From Deltaproteobacteria bacterium (lineage in GTDB: Bacteria > Desulfobacterota > Syntrophia > Syntrophales > UBA2210): 33,783 nucleotides of DNA. Where the stretch lies: positions 1 to 33,783 of the forward strand of contig JAGYOR010000008.1 of NCBI GenBank assembly GCA_018399535.1, written 5' to 3'. Both the position numbers and the translations under genes were made by a program. Below are positions 1 through 10,257 of this stretch, one piece after another; positions within the stretch are counted from its first letter, which is position 1; each line of letters starts with the position of its first letter. Under the pieces are notes generated by a model, which had not been told where the DNA came from, ran no database searches, and saw only the letters and a list, made by a program, of their open reading frames with translations.

Positions 1-1
1 C

Positions 2-991
2 GGCACCTGCCTTATCGAACGCACGGAGGTCACCGACATTCCCGATAACATTCCTCTCGTGATCGCCTCCGGTCCTCTCACCTCGGAAAAGCTCGCAGGC
101 TCAATCGCACTGCTGACGGGATCGACGGGACTCTTTTTTTACGACGCGATCTCGCCTGTTATTGAAACCGAATCCATAGACTTCGGGCGCGTTTTCATGG
201 CTTCCCGCTATCAGGAAGGCGAAGGCGATTACATCAACTGCCCCCTCGATCGCGACGAATACGAAAACCTGCATCGGGAAATCGTGGCCGGACGGGAAAT
301 TCAATTACATGATTTCGAAGACAGACGCTGCTTCGAAGGATGCCTGCCAATAGAAGTACTGGCGCGACGAGGTATCGACACGCTTCGCTACGGTCCGATG
401 AAACCGGTCGGACTCATGGATCCGCGTACGGGCAAGCAGCCCTGGGCCGTGGTTCAATTGCGACGTGAAAACCTTCAAGGATCACTTTACAATATTGTCG
501 GTTTTCAGACGAAACTCGCCTATCCCGAGCAAAAACGCATTTTCAGAATGATTCCCGGTCTTGAAGACGCCGAATTCGCGCGTTACGGAAGCATTCACAG
601 GAATACGTTCATCGATTCGCCGCGTCTCCTGACGGAACACCTGGAGTTACGGTCCAGGCCCGGGGTTTTTTTCGCCGGGCAGATAACGGGCGTCGAAGGA
701 TATCTCGAGTCGGCCGCTTCCGGCCTTCTCGCGGGGATCAACGCGGCCCTTCTCGCCGGAGGAACCTCCTGTCCTTCCCCTCCTCCTGAAACGGCTATCG
801 GCGCGCTGGTTACGCATGTCACCAACAGGGATGCCCTTCCGTTTCAACCGATGAATGTTAATTTTGGACTTTTCCCGCGGCCGGAAAAAAAGATACGGAA
901 AAAAGAACGCGGGGCGTTTCGCTCACGTCTGTCCGCCGAACATATTGCCCGCTGGAAGGCGACAGTCGATGCTCAGGTGTTCCTTTCGTAA
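2..991 (+). CDS. trmFO: Methylenetetrahydrofolate--tRNA-(uracil-5-)-methyltransferase TrmFO, 5'-truncated by window edge
   Basis: Open frame runs in from position 2 ([32 protein letters not shown]...), with TrmFO-type motifs GPLTSxx[66 protein letters not shown]. Confidence 0.95.
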   Translation, partial: GTCLIERTEVTDIPDNIPLVIASGPLTSEKLAGSIALLTGSTGLFFYDAISPVIETESIDFGRVFMASRYQEGEGDYINCPLDRDEYENLHREIVAGREIQLHDFEDRRCFEGCLPIEVLARRGIDTLRYGPMKPVGLMDPRTGKQPWAVVQLRRENLQGSLYNIVGFQTKLAYPEQKRIFRMIPGLEDAEFARYGSIHRNTFIDSPRLLTEHLELRSRPGVFFAGQITGVEGYLESAASGLLAGINAALLAGGTSCPSPPPETAIGALVTHVTNRDALPFQPMNVNFGLFPRPEKKIRKKERGAFRSRLSAEHIARWKATVDAQVFLS

Positions 992-1737
992 ATGATGCGC
1001 AATCCCTCGAGGGTCAACATGTCGTCCACCACGTCGATACTTCGCGTCTCCGGCGAGATGATGCCGGCGAGTCCCCCCGTCGCGACGACGGTAACCTGCT
1101 GCTGTATCTCCGCCTTCATTCGTTCCACGATACCGTCGATAAGCCCGGCATAGCCGAACATGATGCCCGCCTGCATGCTGCTGACGGTGTCCTTGGCGAC
1201 GATGCGCTTCGGCCTTTTGAATTCCACGCGGGGAAGTTTCGACGCCCGGGCAAACAGGGCTTCCGTTGAAATAACTATTCCCGGTGCGATGCATCCGCCC
1301 ATATAATCGCCCTTTTCTGTCACGTGATCGAAGGTTGTTGCTGTGCCGAAATCGACGATGATGAGGTTCCCCTCGTACTTGGCGTGGGCCGCCACGGCGT
1401 TGACAATGCGATCCGCGCCCACTTCACGGGGGTTGTCGTAGTAGATCGGCATGCCCGTCTTTATGCCGGGCCCCACGATGAAGGGTTTCATGTAAAAATA
1501 TTTTTCGCAGAGCGGCGCGAGAATATTCAGCATGGGTGGAACCACGCAGGAGATGATGATTGCGTCGATTCGTTTCGGTTCAACGTTGACCGTTCCGATC
1601 AGCTCAAGTATCAGCATGCCGTACTCATCGACCGTGTTGTTCGATATCGTCCTGACACGCCACCATTGCACGAGCCTGTCTTCCTCATACAGGCCGAGAA
1701 CCGTGTTTGTATTTCCCACGTCGAGTACGAGCAACAT
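973..1737 (-). CDS. coaX: Type III pantothenate kinase
   Basis: [18 protein letters not shown] start, [37 protein letters not shown] motifs typical of CoaX. Confidence 0.96.
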   Translation of the reverse strand: MLLVLDVGNTNTVLGLYEEDRLVQWWRVRTISNNTVDEYGMLILELIGTVNVEPKRIDAIIISCVVPPMLNILAPLCEKYFYMKPFIVGPGIKTGMPIYYDNPREVGADRIVNAVAAHAKYEGNLIIVDFGTATTFDHVTEKGDYMGGCIAPGIVISTEALFARASKLPRVEFKRPKRIVAKDTVSSMQAGIMFGYAGLIDGIVERMKAEIQQQVTVVATGGLAGIISPETRSIDVVDDMLTLEGLRIIYERNT

Positions 1738-1797
1738 GACGTTTCCTCCTTTTCGTCGATCCGGCCGTCGTCACGTTATACGCGCCTGAGGGCGCTT

Positions 1798-2592
1798 TTA
1801 TTGCACCAGCACATCTCCCGAGAGAATCCGAACGACTGATCCCGCGTCATCCTCGAGAAGCAGCGCACCCTCTTCGTCTATGCCCCTGACGATTCCCTCT
1901 ACTTGAGAACCCCGGTCATCTACTCTTACTTTTGCGTTCACTATGCCCGCGCTATCGAGCCACCTGCTTCTCACCGGCGCGAATCCCTCCCTGTTGTACG
2001 TCTCGTACCATCTATCCAGCGAACGGAGAACAGTCTCCGCGACATCGATCCGGTCGGGTGTATATGTTGTTTCCTCCAGAAGCGAGGTCGCCCGGTTCCG
2101 GAATTGCTCGTCGAATTCATCAAATTTCATAAAAATGTTGATTCCGATTCCAATAACAACGAAATCAACGCTGTCCCCCCTGGTTCTCATTTCCGTCAGA
2201 ATTCCCGATACTTTTTTTCCTCCGATGTTGACGTCGTTCGGCCACTTGATTGAAACCCGACCAGGGCACCAGGCCGCCAGTGCTTCGGCCACCGCCACGC
2301 CCGCGGTCAACGTAAGCGAAGCTGCTTTCGAAGGATGCGTCGTAGGCCTCAATATGACGGAAACATAGAGATTCCGCCCTGCCGGTGATTGCCAACGCCG
2401 ACCGGGGAGCCGCCCGCGTCCCTGTTTCTGCCTGTCTGCAATTACCACGTCGCCTTCCGGAGCGCCCGCTCCTGCCAATTCGAGGGCGACGGTATTCGTG
2501 GAACCTGTTGTTTCAAGGAAATGAACCGTTCCGCCGAAACGCGTTCCCGCCAATCGACGCTGTAGTTCAGTGTAGGGAAAAGGTTTGTTCAT
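1798..2592 (-). CDS. birA: Biotin--[acetyl-CoA-carboxylase] ligase, monofunctional (no N-terminal HTH visible)
   Basis: ETTGSTNTVA, KQGRGRLPGRRWQSPAGRNLYVSVIL, IKWPNDVNIGGKKVSGILTE, VIGIGINI motifs. Protein begins directly at the catalytic domain. Confidence 0.94.
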   Translation of the reverse strand: MNKPFPYTELQRRLAGTRFGGTVHFLETTGSTNTVALELAGAGAPEGDVVIADRQKQGRGRLPGRRWQSPAGRNLYVSVILRPTTHPSKAASLTLTAGVAVAEALAAWCPGRVSIKWPNDVNIGGKKVSGILTEMRTRGDSVDFVVIGIGINIFMKFDEFDEQFRNRATSLLEETTYTPDRIDVAETVLRSLDRWYETYNREGFAPVRSRWLDSAGIVNAKVRVDDRGSQVEGIVRGIDEEGALLLEDDAGSVVRILSGDVLVQ

Positions 2593-3425
2593 GGCATTCG
2601 TGGTAATTCCAGGACCAGCGAAATGTCCGCCGCGGGCGCCGAGTGGGTCACGGCCCCAACGGATATGAAGTCCACGCCTGTCTCGGCTATATCACGCACG
2701 GTCTCAAGCGTGACGTTCCCCGATGCCTCCACAAGTGCGCGCTTAGCAATCAACCTTACCGCTTCCACCTGTTCGTCGCGGTTCATATTGTCGAGCATGA
2801 TGATATCGGCGCCGCATTCAACGGCTTCCCGCACCTCGTCCATGTTTCGCACTTCCACCTCGACGGTGAATGCCGGCGGCGCCGTTTTGCGCACCCGGCG
2901 GACCGCCTCGGTGATGCCGCCGGCCGCCGTGATATGGTTTTCCTTGATGAGAACGCCGCGATCAAGACCGAACCGGTGATTCAGGCCGCCGCCGACACGA
3001 ACGGCGTGTTTTTCCAGGACCCGCAGTCCCGGCGTCGTCTTTCTCGTATCCAGTATGCGCGCCCCGCTTCCTTCGGCAGCCTGGACGAAACGCGCCGTCA
3101 TTGTTGCAATGCCGCACATCCGTTGTAAAAAATTCAGGGCTGTCCGCTCGGCTTCAAGAATGCTCCTGAGAGATCCCGAGATCCGGGCGATGTCGTTTCC
3201 CGTCTGCAACCGTTCGCCGTCCGCGGTCAGCGCCTCGAACCGGATGCCTGGATCCCGGGCGTGAAACACCTCGCGGAATACGTCGATACCCGCCACAACC
3301 AGTTCGCTCTTGGCGAATACCCGTCCCGCGCCCTTTTCATCGCCTTCGAGCAGTGATCCGGACGTCACGTCGCCCGACCCGAGGTCCTCTTCCAGCGCAC
3401 GCCTTACAAGAGCAGCCGTGTCCAT
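2589..3425 (-). CDS. nadC: Nicotinate-nucleotide pyrophosphorylase (carboxylating)
   Basis: ALEEDLGSGDVTS, AERTALNFLQRMCGIAT, DTRKTTPGLRVLEKHAVRVGGGLNHR, EASGNVTLETVRDIAETGVDFISVGAVTHS. Start moved from 3470 to the internal Met (MDTAALV...) because the longer ORF runs into valS. 4-bp overlap with birA. Confidence 0.95.
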   Translation of the reverse strand: MDTAALVRRALEEDLGSGDVTSGSLLEGDEKGAGRVFAKSELVVAGIDVFREVFHARDPGIRFEALTADGERLQTGNDIARISGSLRSILEAERTALNFLQRMCGIATMTARFVQAAEGSGARILDTRKTTPGLRVLEKHAVRVGGGLNHRFGLDRGVLIKENHITAAGGITEAVRRVRKTAPPAFTVEVEVRNMDEVREAVECGADIIMLDNMNRDEQVEAVRLIAKRALVEASGNVTLETVRDIAETGVDFISVGAVTHSAPAADISLVLELPRMP

Positions 3426-3435
3426 GATTTTTCCC

Positions 3436-6096
3436 TCAGCTTCCCATTGCTTCGAGGTTATGCAGTGCATCCCTGAGTACCGTCCCGCGTTCCCGCAGGT
3501 CGGCGTATTTCGCCTCTTCCTTCCTGACTACGTCTTCCGAAGCCTTTTCCCTGAAGTCCTGGTTCCCCAGTTTCCTGGACACGCGCTCGAGGTCGTTGTC
3601 GATCTTCTTCACTTCTTTTTCGAGTCGGGCGCGCTCCGCCGGAATGTCAACGGCGTCTCCCAGGAACACATGGACCTTGACCGAGTCAGCCACGGCCACC
3701 GCGGCGCCGGAAATAGTTTCCTCGCCTTCAATAACGTCGAATCCGTTCAGGTTGGCAAGGTCAAGAACATAGCGGGATCCTTCTTCGAGAATCTTTTTCT
3801 TTTCCGCGTCGGGGCACAGGGCCGTTACCTTGAGCTTCGTGCCGAAGGGCACTCTCATGACGCCCCGTATGTTGCGGACGGCGGTTATGACGCTTCGTAT
3901 CGTTTCTACTTTCTTCGCCGCATCGTTGTCCTCCATGTTTCCCGAGGGCCTGGGGTAATCCGCCGTCATGATGGACCCGCCGTCTTCGGATATCGTCTGC
4001 CATATTTCCTCAGTAACGAAGGGAATAAAGGGATGCAGGAGTTTGATGACGGTTCTCAGCACGAGAAGCAGCGTTTCCTGCGCGGCTCGCTTCCTGCCGG
4101 GGTCATCTTCCGAGTAAAGCACTGTCTTTGCCAGCTCGAGATACCAGTCACAGAATTCATGCCAGAAGAACTGGTAGAGTTCCGCTGCCGCGTCGTTGAA
4201 ACGGTACTCGTCCAGTGCCCGAATCACTTCGTTCACGCTCTGGTTCAGCCTGTGTCGGATCCACCGGTCGGGAAACGAATAATCGTCATTTCGAGGGGTA
4301 CCCTGGTCTTCCCGGTAATCCTCGAGATTCATCATGCAAAACCTGAAGGCGTTCCATATTTTATTAATAAAATTACGGTATCCCTCGATTCTTGTCTCCG
4401 ACATTTTGACGTCGCGGCCCTGGGCAGTGAACGCGGCAAGGGTAAAACGAAAGGCGTCGGCGCCGTATCGGTCGATCATCGTCAGGGGGTCGATACTGTT
4501 ACCCTTCGACTTGCTCATCTTCTCGCCCCGCTCATCTCGAACCAGCGCGTGAAGATAGACATCCCGGAAGGGAACTTCCTTCATGACGTACAGTCCCATC
4601 ATCATCATGCGGGCGACCCAGAAAAATATAATATCGAACCCCGTGACAAGCAGCGACGTGGGGTAAAATGTTTTCAGCGCCTTTGTATTGTCGGGCCAGC
4701 CGAGCGTCGAGAAGGGCCAGAGGGCCGAACTGAACCAGGTATCGAGCACGTCCTCGTCCTGCCTGAGCGATGTACCGCCGCATTTCGTGCAGGCCGTCGG
4801 TTCTTCCACGGCTGCGATGATTTCGCCGCAATCGTCGCAATACCAGACGGGTATGCGGTGTCCCCACCATATCTGGCGTGATATGCACCAGTCGCGGATA
4901 TTTTCAAGCCACTCGAAGTAGGTTGCTTCCCAGAGAGGAGGTACGATTTTCGTTTCGCCTTTTATCACTGCTGCGGTGGCGGTCTTGGCAAGTTTTTGAA
5001 CCTTTACGAACCACTGCTTTGAAACCATCGGTTCAACGTTTGTTTTACACCGGTAGCACCGTCCGACATTGTGGGAATAGGGTTCTTCCTTGACGAAATA
5101 TCCTCCGGCTTTCAGGTCTTTCACCACATTGTTCCTGCAGGTGATGCAGTCCTGGCCCTGGTAGGGTCCCCCGTTTTCGTTGATTATGGCGCTTCCGTCC
5201 ATGATGGATATAATCTCGAGACCCTGCCGCTGGGCCATGGCAAAGTCGTTGGGATCGGCCGAAGGAGTGATTTTGACGGCGCCTGTTCCGAATTCACTCG
5301 TCACGTACGAATCGGCGATAACCGGTATTTCCCGGTTCACCAGGGGCAGGAGCACCTTTTTCCCCACCATCGAGCGGTATCGCTCATCATCGGGATGTAC
5401 CGCGACCGCCGTATCCCCCAGCATGGTCTCGGGTCTCGTCGTGGCCACGACTATTTCGCCGGATCCGTCGACGAGGGGATAGCGGATGTGCCAGAGACAG
5501 CTTTCTTCCTGTTCGTATTCCACTTCGAGGTCCGATATGGCCGTGTGGCACCGCGGGCACCAGTTGACGATGTAATCGCCCTGATATATAAGTCCGTCCC
5601 GGTACAGTCGTACAAACACCTCGCGGACGGCGCGCGACAACCCGTCGTCCATGGTGAAACGCTCCCGCGACCAGTCGCAGGAACAACCGAGTTTCTGAAG
5701 CTGGTTGAGAATGATGCCGCCGTATTTTTCACGCCAGCTCCAGACTCGTTCGATAAATTTTTCGCGTCCGATTTCGTGGCGTGACGTTTCTTCACGTGCA
5801 AGTTCCTGTTCGACAACGTTCTGGGTCGCGATTCCCGCATGATCCGTTCCCGGCATCCAGAGCGCGTTATAGCCCTGCATGCGCTTGAACCTGATAATAA
5901 CGTCCTGCAGAGTGTTGTTCAGGGCATGTCCCATGTGCAGCATGCCCGTCACGTTGGGTGGAGGTATGACGATTGAAAATGCTGGTTTGTCGCTTTCATC
6001 TTCGGCCCTGAACAGCCCCTTGTCCATCCATTCCTGATACCACCGCGATTCAACAGCTGCGGGATCGTACGATTTTGTCAGATTATCCTGTTTCAT
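3436..6096 (-). CDS. valS: Valyl-tRNA synthetase
   Basis: 886 aa; PPPNVTGMLHMGHALN (HIGH-like), KMSKSKGN (KMSKS), C-terminal coiled-coil arm (LEKEVKKIDNDLERVSRKL). Confidence 0.98.
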   Translation of the reverse strand: MKQDNLTKSYDPAAVESRWYQEWMDKGLFRAEDESDKPAFSIVIPPPNVTGMLHMGHALNNTLQDVIIRFKRMQGYNALWMPGTDHAGIATQNVVEQELAREETSRHEIGREKFIERVWSWREKYGGIILNQLQKLGCSCDWSRERFTMDDGLSRAVREVFVRLYRDGLIYQGDYIVNWCPRCHTAISDLEVEYEQEESCLWHIRYPLVDGSGEIVVATTRPETMLGDTAVAVHPDDERYRSMVGKKVLLPLVNREIPVIADSYVTSEFGTGAVKITPSADPNDFAMAQRQGLEIISIMDGSAIINENGGPYQGQDCITCRNNVVKDLKAGGYFVKEEPYSHNVGRCYRCKTNVEPMVSKQWFVKVQKLAKTATAAVIKGETKIVPPLWEATYFEWLENIRDWCISRQIWWGHRIPVWYCDDCGEIIAAVEEPTACTKCGGTSLRQDEDVLDTWFSSALWPFSTLGWPDNTKALKTFYPTSLLVTGFDIIFFWVARMMMMGLYVMKEVPFRDVYLHALVRDERGEKMSKSKGNSIDPLTMIDRYGADAFRFTLAAFTAQGRDVKMSETRIEGYRNFINKIWNAFRFCMMNLEDYREDQGTPRNDDYSFPDRWIRHRLNQSVNEVIRALDEYRFNDAAAELYQFFWHEFCDWYLELAKTVLYSEDDPGRKRAAQETLLLVLRTVIKLLHPFIPFVTEEIWQTISEDGGSIMTADYPRPSGNMEDNDAAKKVETIRSVITAVRNIRGVMRVPFGTKLKVTALCPDAEKKKILEEGSRYVLDLANLNGFDVIEGEETISGAAVAVADSVKVHVFLGDAVDIPAERARLEKEVKKIDNDLERVSRKLGNQDFREKASEDVVRKEEAKYADLRERGTVLRDALHNLEAMGS

Positions 6097-6146
6097 GTTT
6101 TCAATCCTAATCCTGTGTGTTGATGATATTTTTGTCGCGCGGAACG

Positions 6147-7319
6147 CTAAAAACCGATAAGCAGGGCTTCTCTGAAATTATGTATCGCCATGAGCGCCCT
6201 GTCCCCCGAAATGGGCTCGTAGGGAGCCAGTTCGGTCGAGGTGAACAGCTCCGGGTCCATGATATCCCGGGCGATGATTACACGGGCGGCTTCGTGAAGA
6301 GAATGCTCCTTCCCCTCTTCGCCGGTTTCGGAAGGAGGCGTCACATAGCGATCGGCCAGTTGCTCGTCGCCGGTCACCTTGACGAGTATGTTGTAGAGGA
6401 CGATGGCCAGGTTGAGACGGGAAACAACGTCATCGGGATAAAAATTTCCGTCGGGATACGGTTCGAGACCCTGAAGACGCAAGGCCGCTATTTTTTCGAT
6501 TTCCCGCCTGCACGGATGAACTTCAATATCGGAAGGCGATTTTTTTTCCGGCGCCGGTGAGCCGTTGCACAGTCCGAGACCGTGGTAAAGTTCATCGACC
6601 CGCAATTCTTCCATCAGGAGAAGCGCCAGGCGTCCCCGGGTCAAGGTGTCGGCCAGCGCCGCCTCTTCGACTCGAAAGGACGCCGGTTCGGCGGCTGAGA
6701 TGGTCATGACCCTCTTCCACTGCCGATCGGCCTGTTCAATATAACCGTCGTTCAAGTCAAGCACTTTGATAAAGTGACGCGCCGCTTTTCCAAATTCGTG
6801 GTTCCTCATTCGGGCCAGGCCCATGAAATAATAAGCTGGCGCCGATCGTGGATCGACGGCAATGGCGCCCTCAAATTCCTGTTGTGTCAGTTCAACCCAG
6901 TTTGCCGGTCTGCGGCTCAGCGTGTACAGGCGTATTCGTGCCACGTGTATAAATAACCGTTCGCGTTCGTTTCGGGCACACTGTTCGGCCTGCTCGGCGA
7001 GGCGGAAGGCCTCTTCAGTCTGTCCCCGGCCGGCCCTGATAAGCGCCAGTCCGGCGTATCCGAGAGCCGACTTGTCGTTGAGCTGAACCGCGCGTTCAAA
7101 TTCCCGTTCCGCGTCGTCGTATTTTTCCTGTTCAATGAGAACGATGCCCGTATACGTGTGGTGTTCGGCCGTGTCGAGAAAACGCATGGCTGTTCGATCA
7201 GCCGTGGAACAGGACGCCGCACTCGCGGTGATAGCCGCGGCCAGGATAACAAAACACACCGTCGATCTGCGGCGTTTTTCACGACTCCCGTCCGGCATTT
7301 TTGCAGGATTTCTTTTCAT
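6147..7319 (-). CDS. TPR-repeat lipoprotein with C-terminal SLH (S-layer homology)-like domain
   Basis: Signal peptide plus lipobox (VCFVILAAAITASAASC), TPR-like helices (YDDAEREFERAVQLNDKSALGYAGLALIRAGR), and an SLH-like segment (DIEVHPCRREIEKIAALRLQGLEPYPDGNFYPDDVVSRLNLAIVLYNIL). Start assigned to Met 37 of the ORF (MKRNPAKMPDG), which precedes the signal peptide. Confidence 0.8.
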   Translation of the reverse strand: MKRNPAKMPDGSREKRRRSTVCFVILAAAITASAASCSTADRTAMRFLDTAEHHTYTGIVLIEQEKYDDAEREFERAVQLNDKSALGYAGLALIRAGRGQTEEAFRLAEQAEQCARNERERLFIHVARIRLYTLSRRPANWVELTQQEFEGAIAVDPRSAPAYYFMGLARMRNHEFGKAARHFIKVLDLNDGYIEQADRQWKRVMTISAAEPASFRVEEAALADTLTRGRLALLLMEELRVDELYHGLGLCNGSPAPEKKSPSDIEVHPCRREIEKIAALRLQGLEPYPDGNFYPDDVVSRLNLAIVLYNILVKVTGDEQLADRYVTPPSETGEEGKEHSLHEAARVIIARDIMDPELFTSTELAPYEPISGDRALMAIHNFREALLIGF

Positions 7320-7461
7320 CACCCACCCGTTACCGTCCCGACTTAAAGCCGCAATCCCGCCGACCTGTCCAGCGGGCATTGCTTTAAACCGGCGGCCGCA
7401 TACACGCGGTTGCTTAATTATATTCATGACCCCGCGAAGTCAAGTAGTTTCCTTGTCTCTC

Positions 7462-8451
7462 TCAACCCGCCTTCTCGTGAGCGGATGAATCATTCACTGT
7501 TGATCGTGTTGGCCGGGAATGCCGGGAAAGAAAACGGGATATTTTTTCAACAGCCGCTTCCCTTTCGCCCGGTTCGTGCCAGACAATGTCGCGGTCCCGT
7601 TTGAACCAGGTAATCTGACGCTTCGCGTACTTCCTGGTGTCGCGTTTTAACCGCCGTACCGCCTCATCCTTGTCCAGTTTCCCTTTCAGATATTCGATAA
7701 TGTGGCGATAGCTGAACGCCGTCAGCGACGGGCATGAAGGATCGTACCCCCTGCCCAGCAGCCGCTCCGTTTCTTCGACAAGACCGTCGCGAACCATTGC
7801 GTCCGCACGTTCGTTTATCCTTTGGAACAGGTCGCTTCTGTCACGTACAATACCGATTTTCAGGCATTCGTATCGTTTTTCCGAAAAGGCGTGCTCCTGC
7901 CTCCTGCCGATTACCGACACCCCGGTGTGCTTCAATATTTCCAGCGCCCGAATGATACGTGTCGTATCGTTGTGATGTATGGCCGCCGCCGATGCCGGAT
8001 CGCTTTTTTCAAGCATTTCATGCAAATATCCAGGTTCGTGCAGTTCCGCAAGGTCCCGGTAGAAACGACGAAGTTCCGGGTCGGCGGGAGGCGTTTCTAT
8101 CAGGCCTCCCAGCAGAGCCTCTATATACAGACCCGTTCCGCCCGTCACAAAGACGGTCCCGCCATTTTCCAGCAGGCGGTCGATAATTCCGGACGCTTCC
8201 GCCGCGTAGCGTGCGGCGCTGAATGTTTCATCGGGATCAGCCACGTCGATCATGTGATGAGGCGCCCGTTGCCGCTCTTCCTCCGTCGGTTTCGCAGTGC
8301 CTATGGTCATGTATCGATATACCTGCATGGAATCGGCACTGACGATGTCGCCGTCAAACCGCCGCGCGAATTCGATGGCCGCAGCCGTTTTCCCCGCGGC
8401 CGTGGGCCCCGTTATCACAACAATTTTCTTTTTGCCTTGCTTCCTCGGCAT
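7462..8451 (-). CDS. miaA: tRNA dimethylallyltransferase
   Basis: VVITGPTAAGKTAAAIEFA, DSMQVYRYMTIGTAKPT, HHMIDVADPDETFSAARY, FVTGGTGLYIEALLGG motifs. Confidence 0.97.
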   Translation of the reverse strand: MPRKQGKKKIVVITGPTAAGKTAAAIEFARRFDGDIVSADSMQVYRYMTIGTAKPTEEERQRAPHHMIDVADPDETFSAARYAAEASGIIDRLLENGGTVFVTGGTGLYIEALLGGLIETPPADPELRRFYRDLAELHEPGYLHEMLEKSDPASAAAIHHNDTTRIIRALEILKHTGVSVIGRRQEHAFSEKRYECLKIGIVRDRSDLFQRINERADAMVRDGLVEETERLLGRGYDPSCPSLTAFSYRHIIEYLKGKLDKDEAVRRLKRDTRKYAKRQITWFKRDRDIVWHEPGEREAAVEKISRFLSRHSRPTRSTVNDSSAHEKAG

Positions 8452-8457
8452 GAAGCG

Positions 8458-10257
8458 TCACCTTCGTTTGAAGAGCCTTTCCAGTTCATAGCTGCTTATG
8501 ACTATGTGTACGGGACGGCCGTGGGGGCATGTTCCCGCATTCGGGATGGTGTCGAGATCCGAACAGAGGGCGTGAACTTCTTCCTGCCCCAGCCGACGGT
8601 TCGCCTTGATCGCGGCCCGACAGGCCATGACGGCCAGCAGGTTTTCCCTTATTTCATCGAGCGATCCGCGTCTGCCGCCGGTGTTCTCGATTTCATCGAT
8701 CGTGTCCACGATAAGTTGCCTGATCTCCATGCCGCTTAACAGCGGAGGAACGGCCTTGACCGATACGGTATTTTCACCGTAAGGCGCTATTTCAAAACCG
8801 ATTTCCTCCATCAGGCCGAGAACTTCCATGAGAATCGAGAATGTTCCGGGCGTCATGTCGATGATATCGGGAAGCAGGAGCCGCTGTGACGGCGGCGTTG
8901 CGAGGCGGGCGGAACTTTTCAGTCTTTCAAAAATAATTCTCTCGTGCGCCGCATGCTGGTCAATCAAAACCAGACGGTCTCCTCCCCCCATGACCAGATA
9001 GGTCGCTGCCACCTGCCCCAGATAATCCATCTCGGTGAAACGGAGCGACTTCGGTTCGTTACCAGCCGCGGCCACGTGGTCCGCGTCGTAACGGGGTTGA
9101 AACGTATCATGAGAGACCGTACCGGGCAGAGTAAACATCCGTTTCGATTCACCCGACAGGTGATACCTGACAGCCGGTTCTCCGGCGCCGCCGCCGGTAC
9201 TTTCCCCGGCCTCTCTTTCCGGTATGGAAAAGAATCGCTCCGGCCGCTCTGTCCCTCCATACATGCCGATAAAGGACAACTCTTCCGCGATGACAGACGT
9301 CACGGCCGAAAATATCGCGCCTTCGTTTACGAAACGCACCTCGAGCTTCGCCGGATGAACATTCACATCAACTTCTTCACCCGGCACTTCAAGAAAAAGG
9401 ACGGCGACTGGATAGCGTTTCGGCTCTATGAGCCTGCGATATGCCGTTATCACCGCACGGTTTACCAGGCTGTCTCTGAGCGGCCTGCCGTTGACGAAGC
9501 TGGTTATCGACTTCGCGTTTGATCGCGTCAGCATCGGCGTCGACAACGCTCCCCACAGGCGGTATCGTCCGCGGGTTTGATCGAAAACCACGGCCTGTTT
9601 CCTGAAATCATTTCCTCCGATCAGGAACAGGCGATCAGCCTCGGAACGGGCTCCCCGGACATCAAGGAGCGTTCTGGAGCCCGATGAAACCCTGAAGCCG
9701 ACCCCCGGGTTCGATAAGGCGAGTTTTGTCACGATATCGACGCAATGTGACTGTTCAGTCGAGGTTTTTTTTAGGAATTTTTTTCGCGCTGGCGTGGCGA
9801 AAAAGAGATCCTCTACCTTGACGGACGTACCGGCAGGACACCCCGCCTCGATGATATCGACTGTTCGCCCGCCCTCGATAGTGATGCGCGTCCCCGCTGT
9901 TTCTTCTCTCGTTCTTGTCAGCAGTTCCATTCTCGACACCGAGGCGATACTGTGCATTGCCTCGCCGCGAAACCCAAGCGTGCTTAACCGGGAAAGGTCG
10001 TCCAACGTTGTAATCTTGCTGGTGGCATGCCGCTCGAAAACCAGTGGAGCCTGGGCGGCTTCGATTCCTTCGCCGTCGTCCACGACTCGTATCAGGGCGG
10101 CTCCTCCCTCTTCAAGCTCAACGTCGATATTCGACGCACCCGCGTCGAGCGCGTTTTCCACCAGTTCCTTGACGACCGAGGCGGGCCGTTCTATTACTTC
10201 GCCTGCGGCTATTTGTGCCGTCAGCTCTTCCGGCAGAGAAATAATTTTTTTTGTCAC
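8458..10257 (-). CDS. mutL: DNA mismatch repair protein MutL (with endonuclease motif)
   Basis: IAAGEVIERPASVVKELVENALDAGA, GFRGEAMHSIASVS, and C-terminal DQHAAHERIIFE (DQHA(X)2E(X)4E nuclease motif) and CPHGRPV. Confidence 0.97.
   Translation of the reverse strand: MTKKIISLPEELTAQIAAGEVIERPASVVKELVENALDAGASNIDVELEEGGAALIRVVDDGEGIEAAQAPLVFERHATSKITTLDDLSRLSTLGFRGEAMHSIASVSRMELLTRTREETAGTRITIEGGRTVDIIEAGCPAGTSVKVEDLFFATPARKKFLKKTSTEQSHCVDIVTKLALSNPGVGFRVSSGSRTLLDVRGARSEADRLFLIGGNDFRKQAVVFDQTRGRYRLWGALSTPMLTRSNAKSITSFVNGRPLRDSLVNRAVITAYRRLIEPKRYPVAVLFLEVPGEEVDVNVHPAKLEVRFVNEGAIFSAVTSVIAEELSFIGMYGGTERPERFFSIPEREAGESTGGGAGEPAVRYHLSGESKRMFTLPGTVSHDTFQPRYDADHVAAAGNEPKSLRFTEMDYLGQVAATYLVMGGGDRLVLIDQHAAHERIIFERLKSSARLATPPSQRLLLPDIIDMTPGTFSILMEVLGLMEEIGFEIAPYGENTVSVKAVPPLLSGMEIRQLIVDTIDEIENTGGRRGSLDEIRENLLAVMACRAAIKANRRLGQEEVHALCSDLDTIPNAGTCPHGRPVHIVISSYELERLFKRR

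Noticed and set aside
3310-4881. 523-aa plus-strand ORF
   Set aside because: Antisense to the unambiguous valS/nadC coding sequence; low-complexity GC-driven translation with no recognisable motif or ribosome-binding site.
5071-5784. 237-aa plus-strand ORF
   Set aside because: Antisense to valS; no support beyond being open.
7822-8739. 305-aa plus-strand ORF
   Set aside because: Antisense to miaA and the mutL 3' end; shadow ORF from codon bias.
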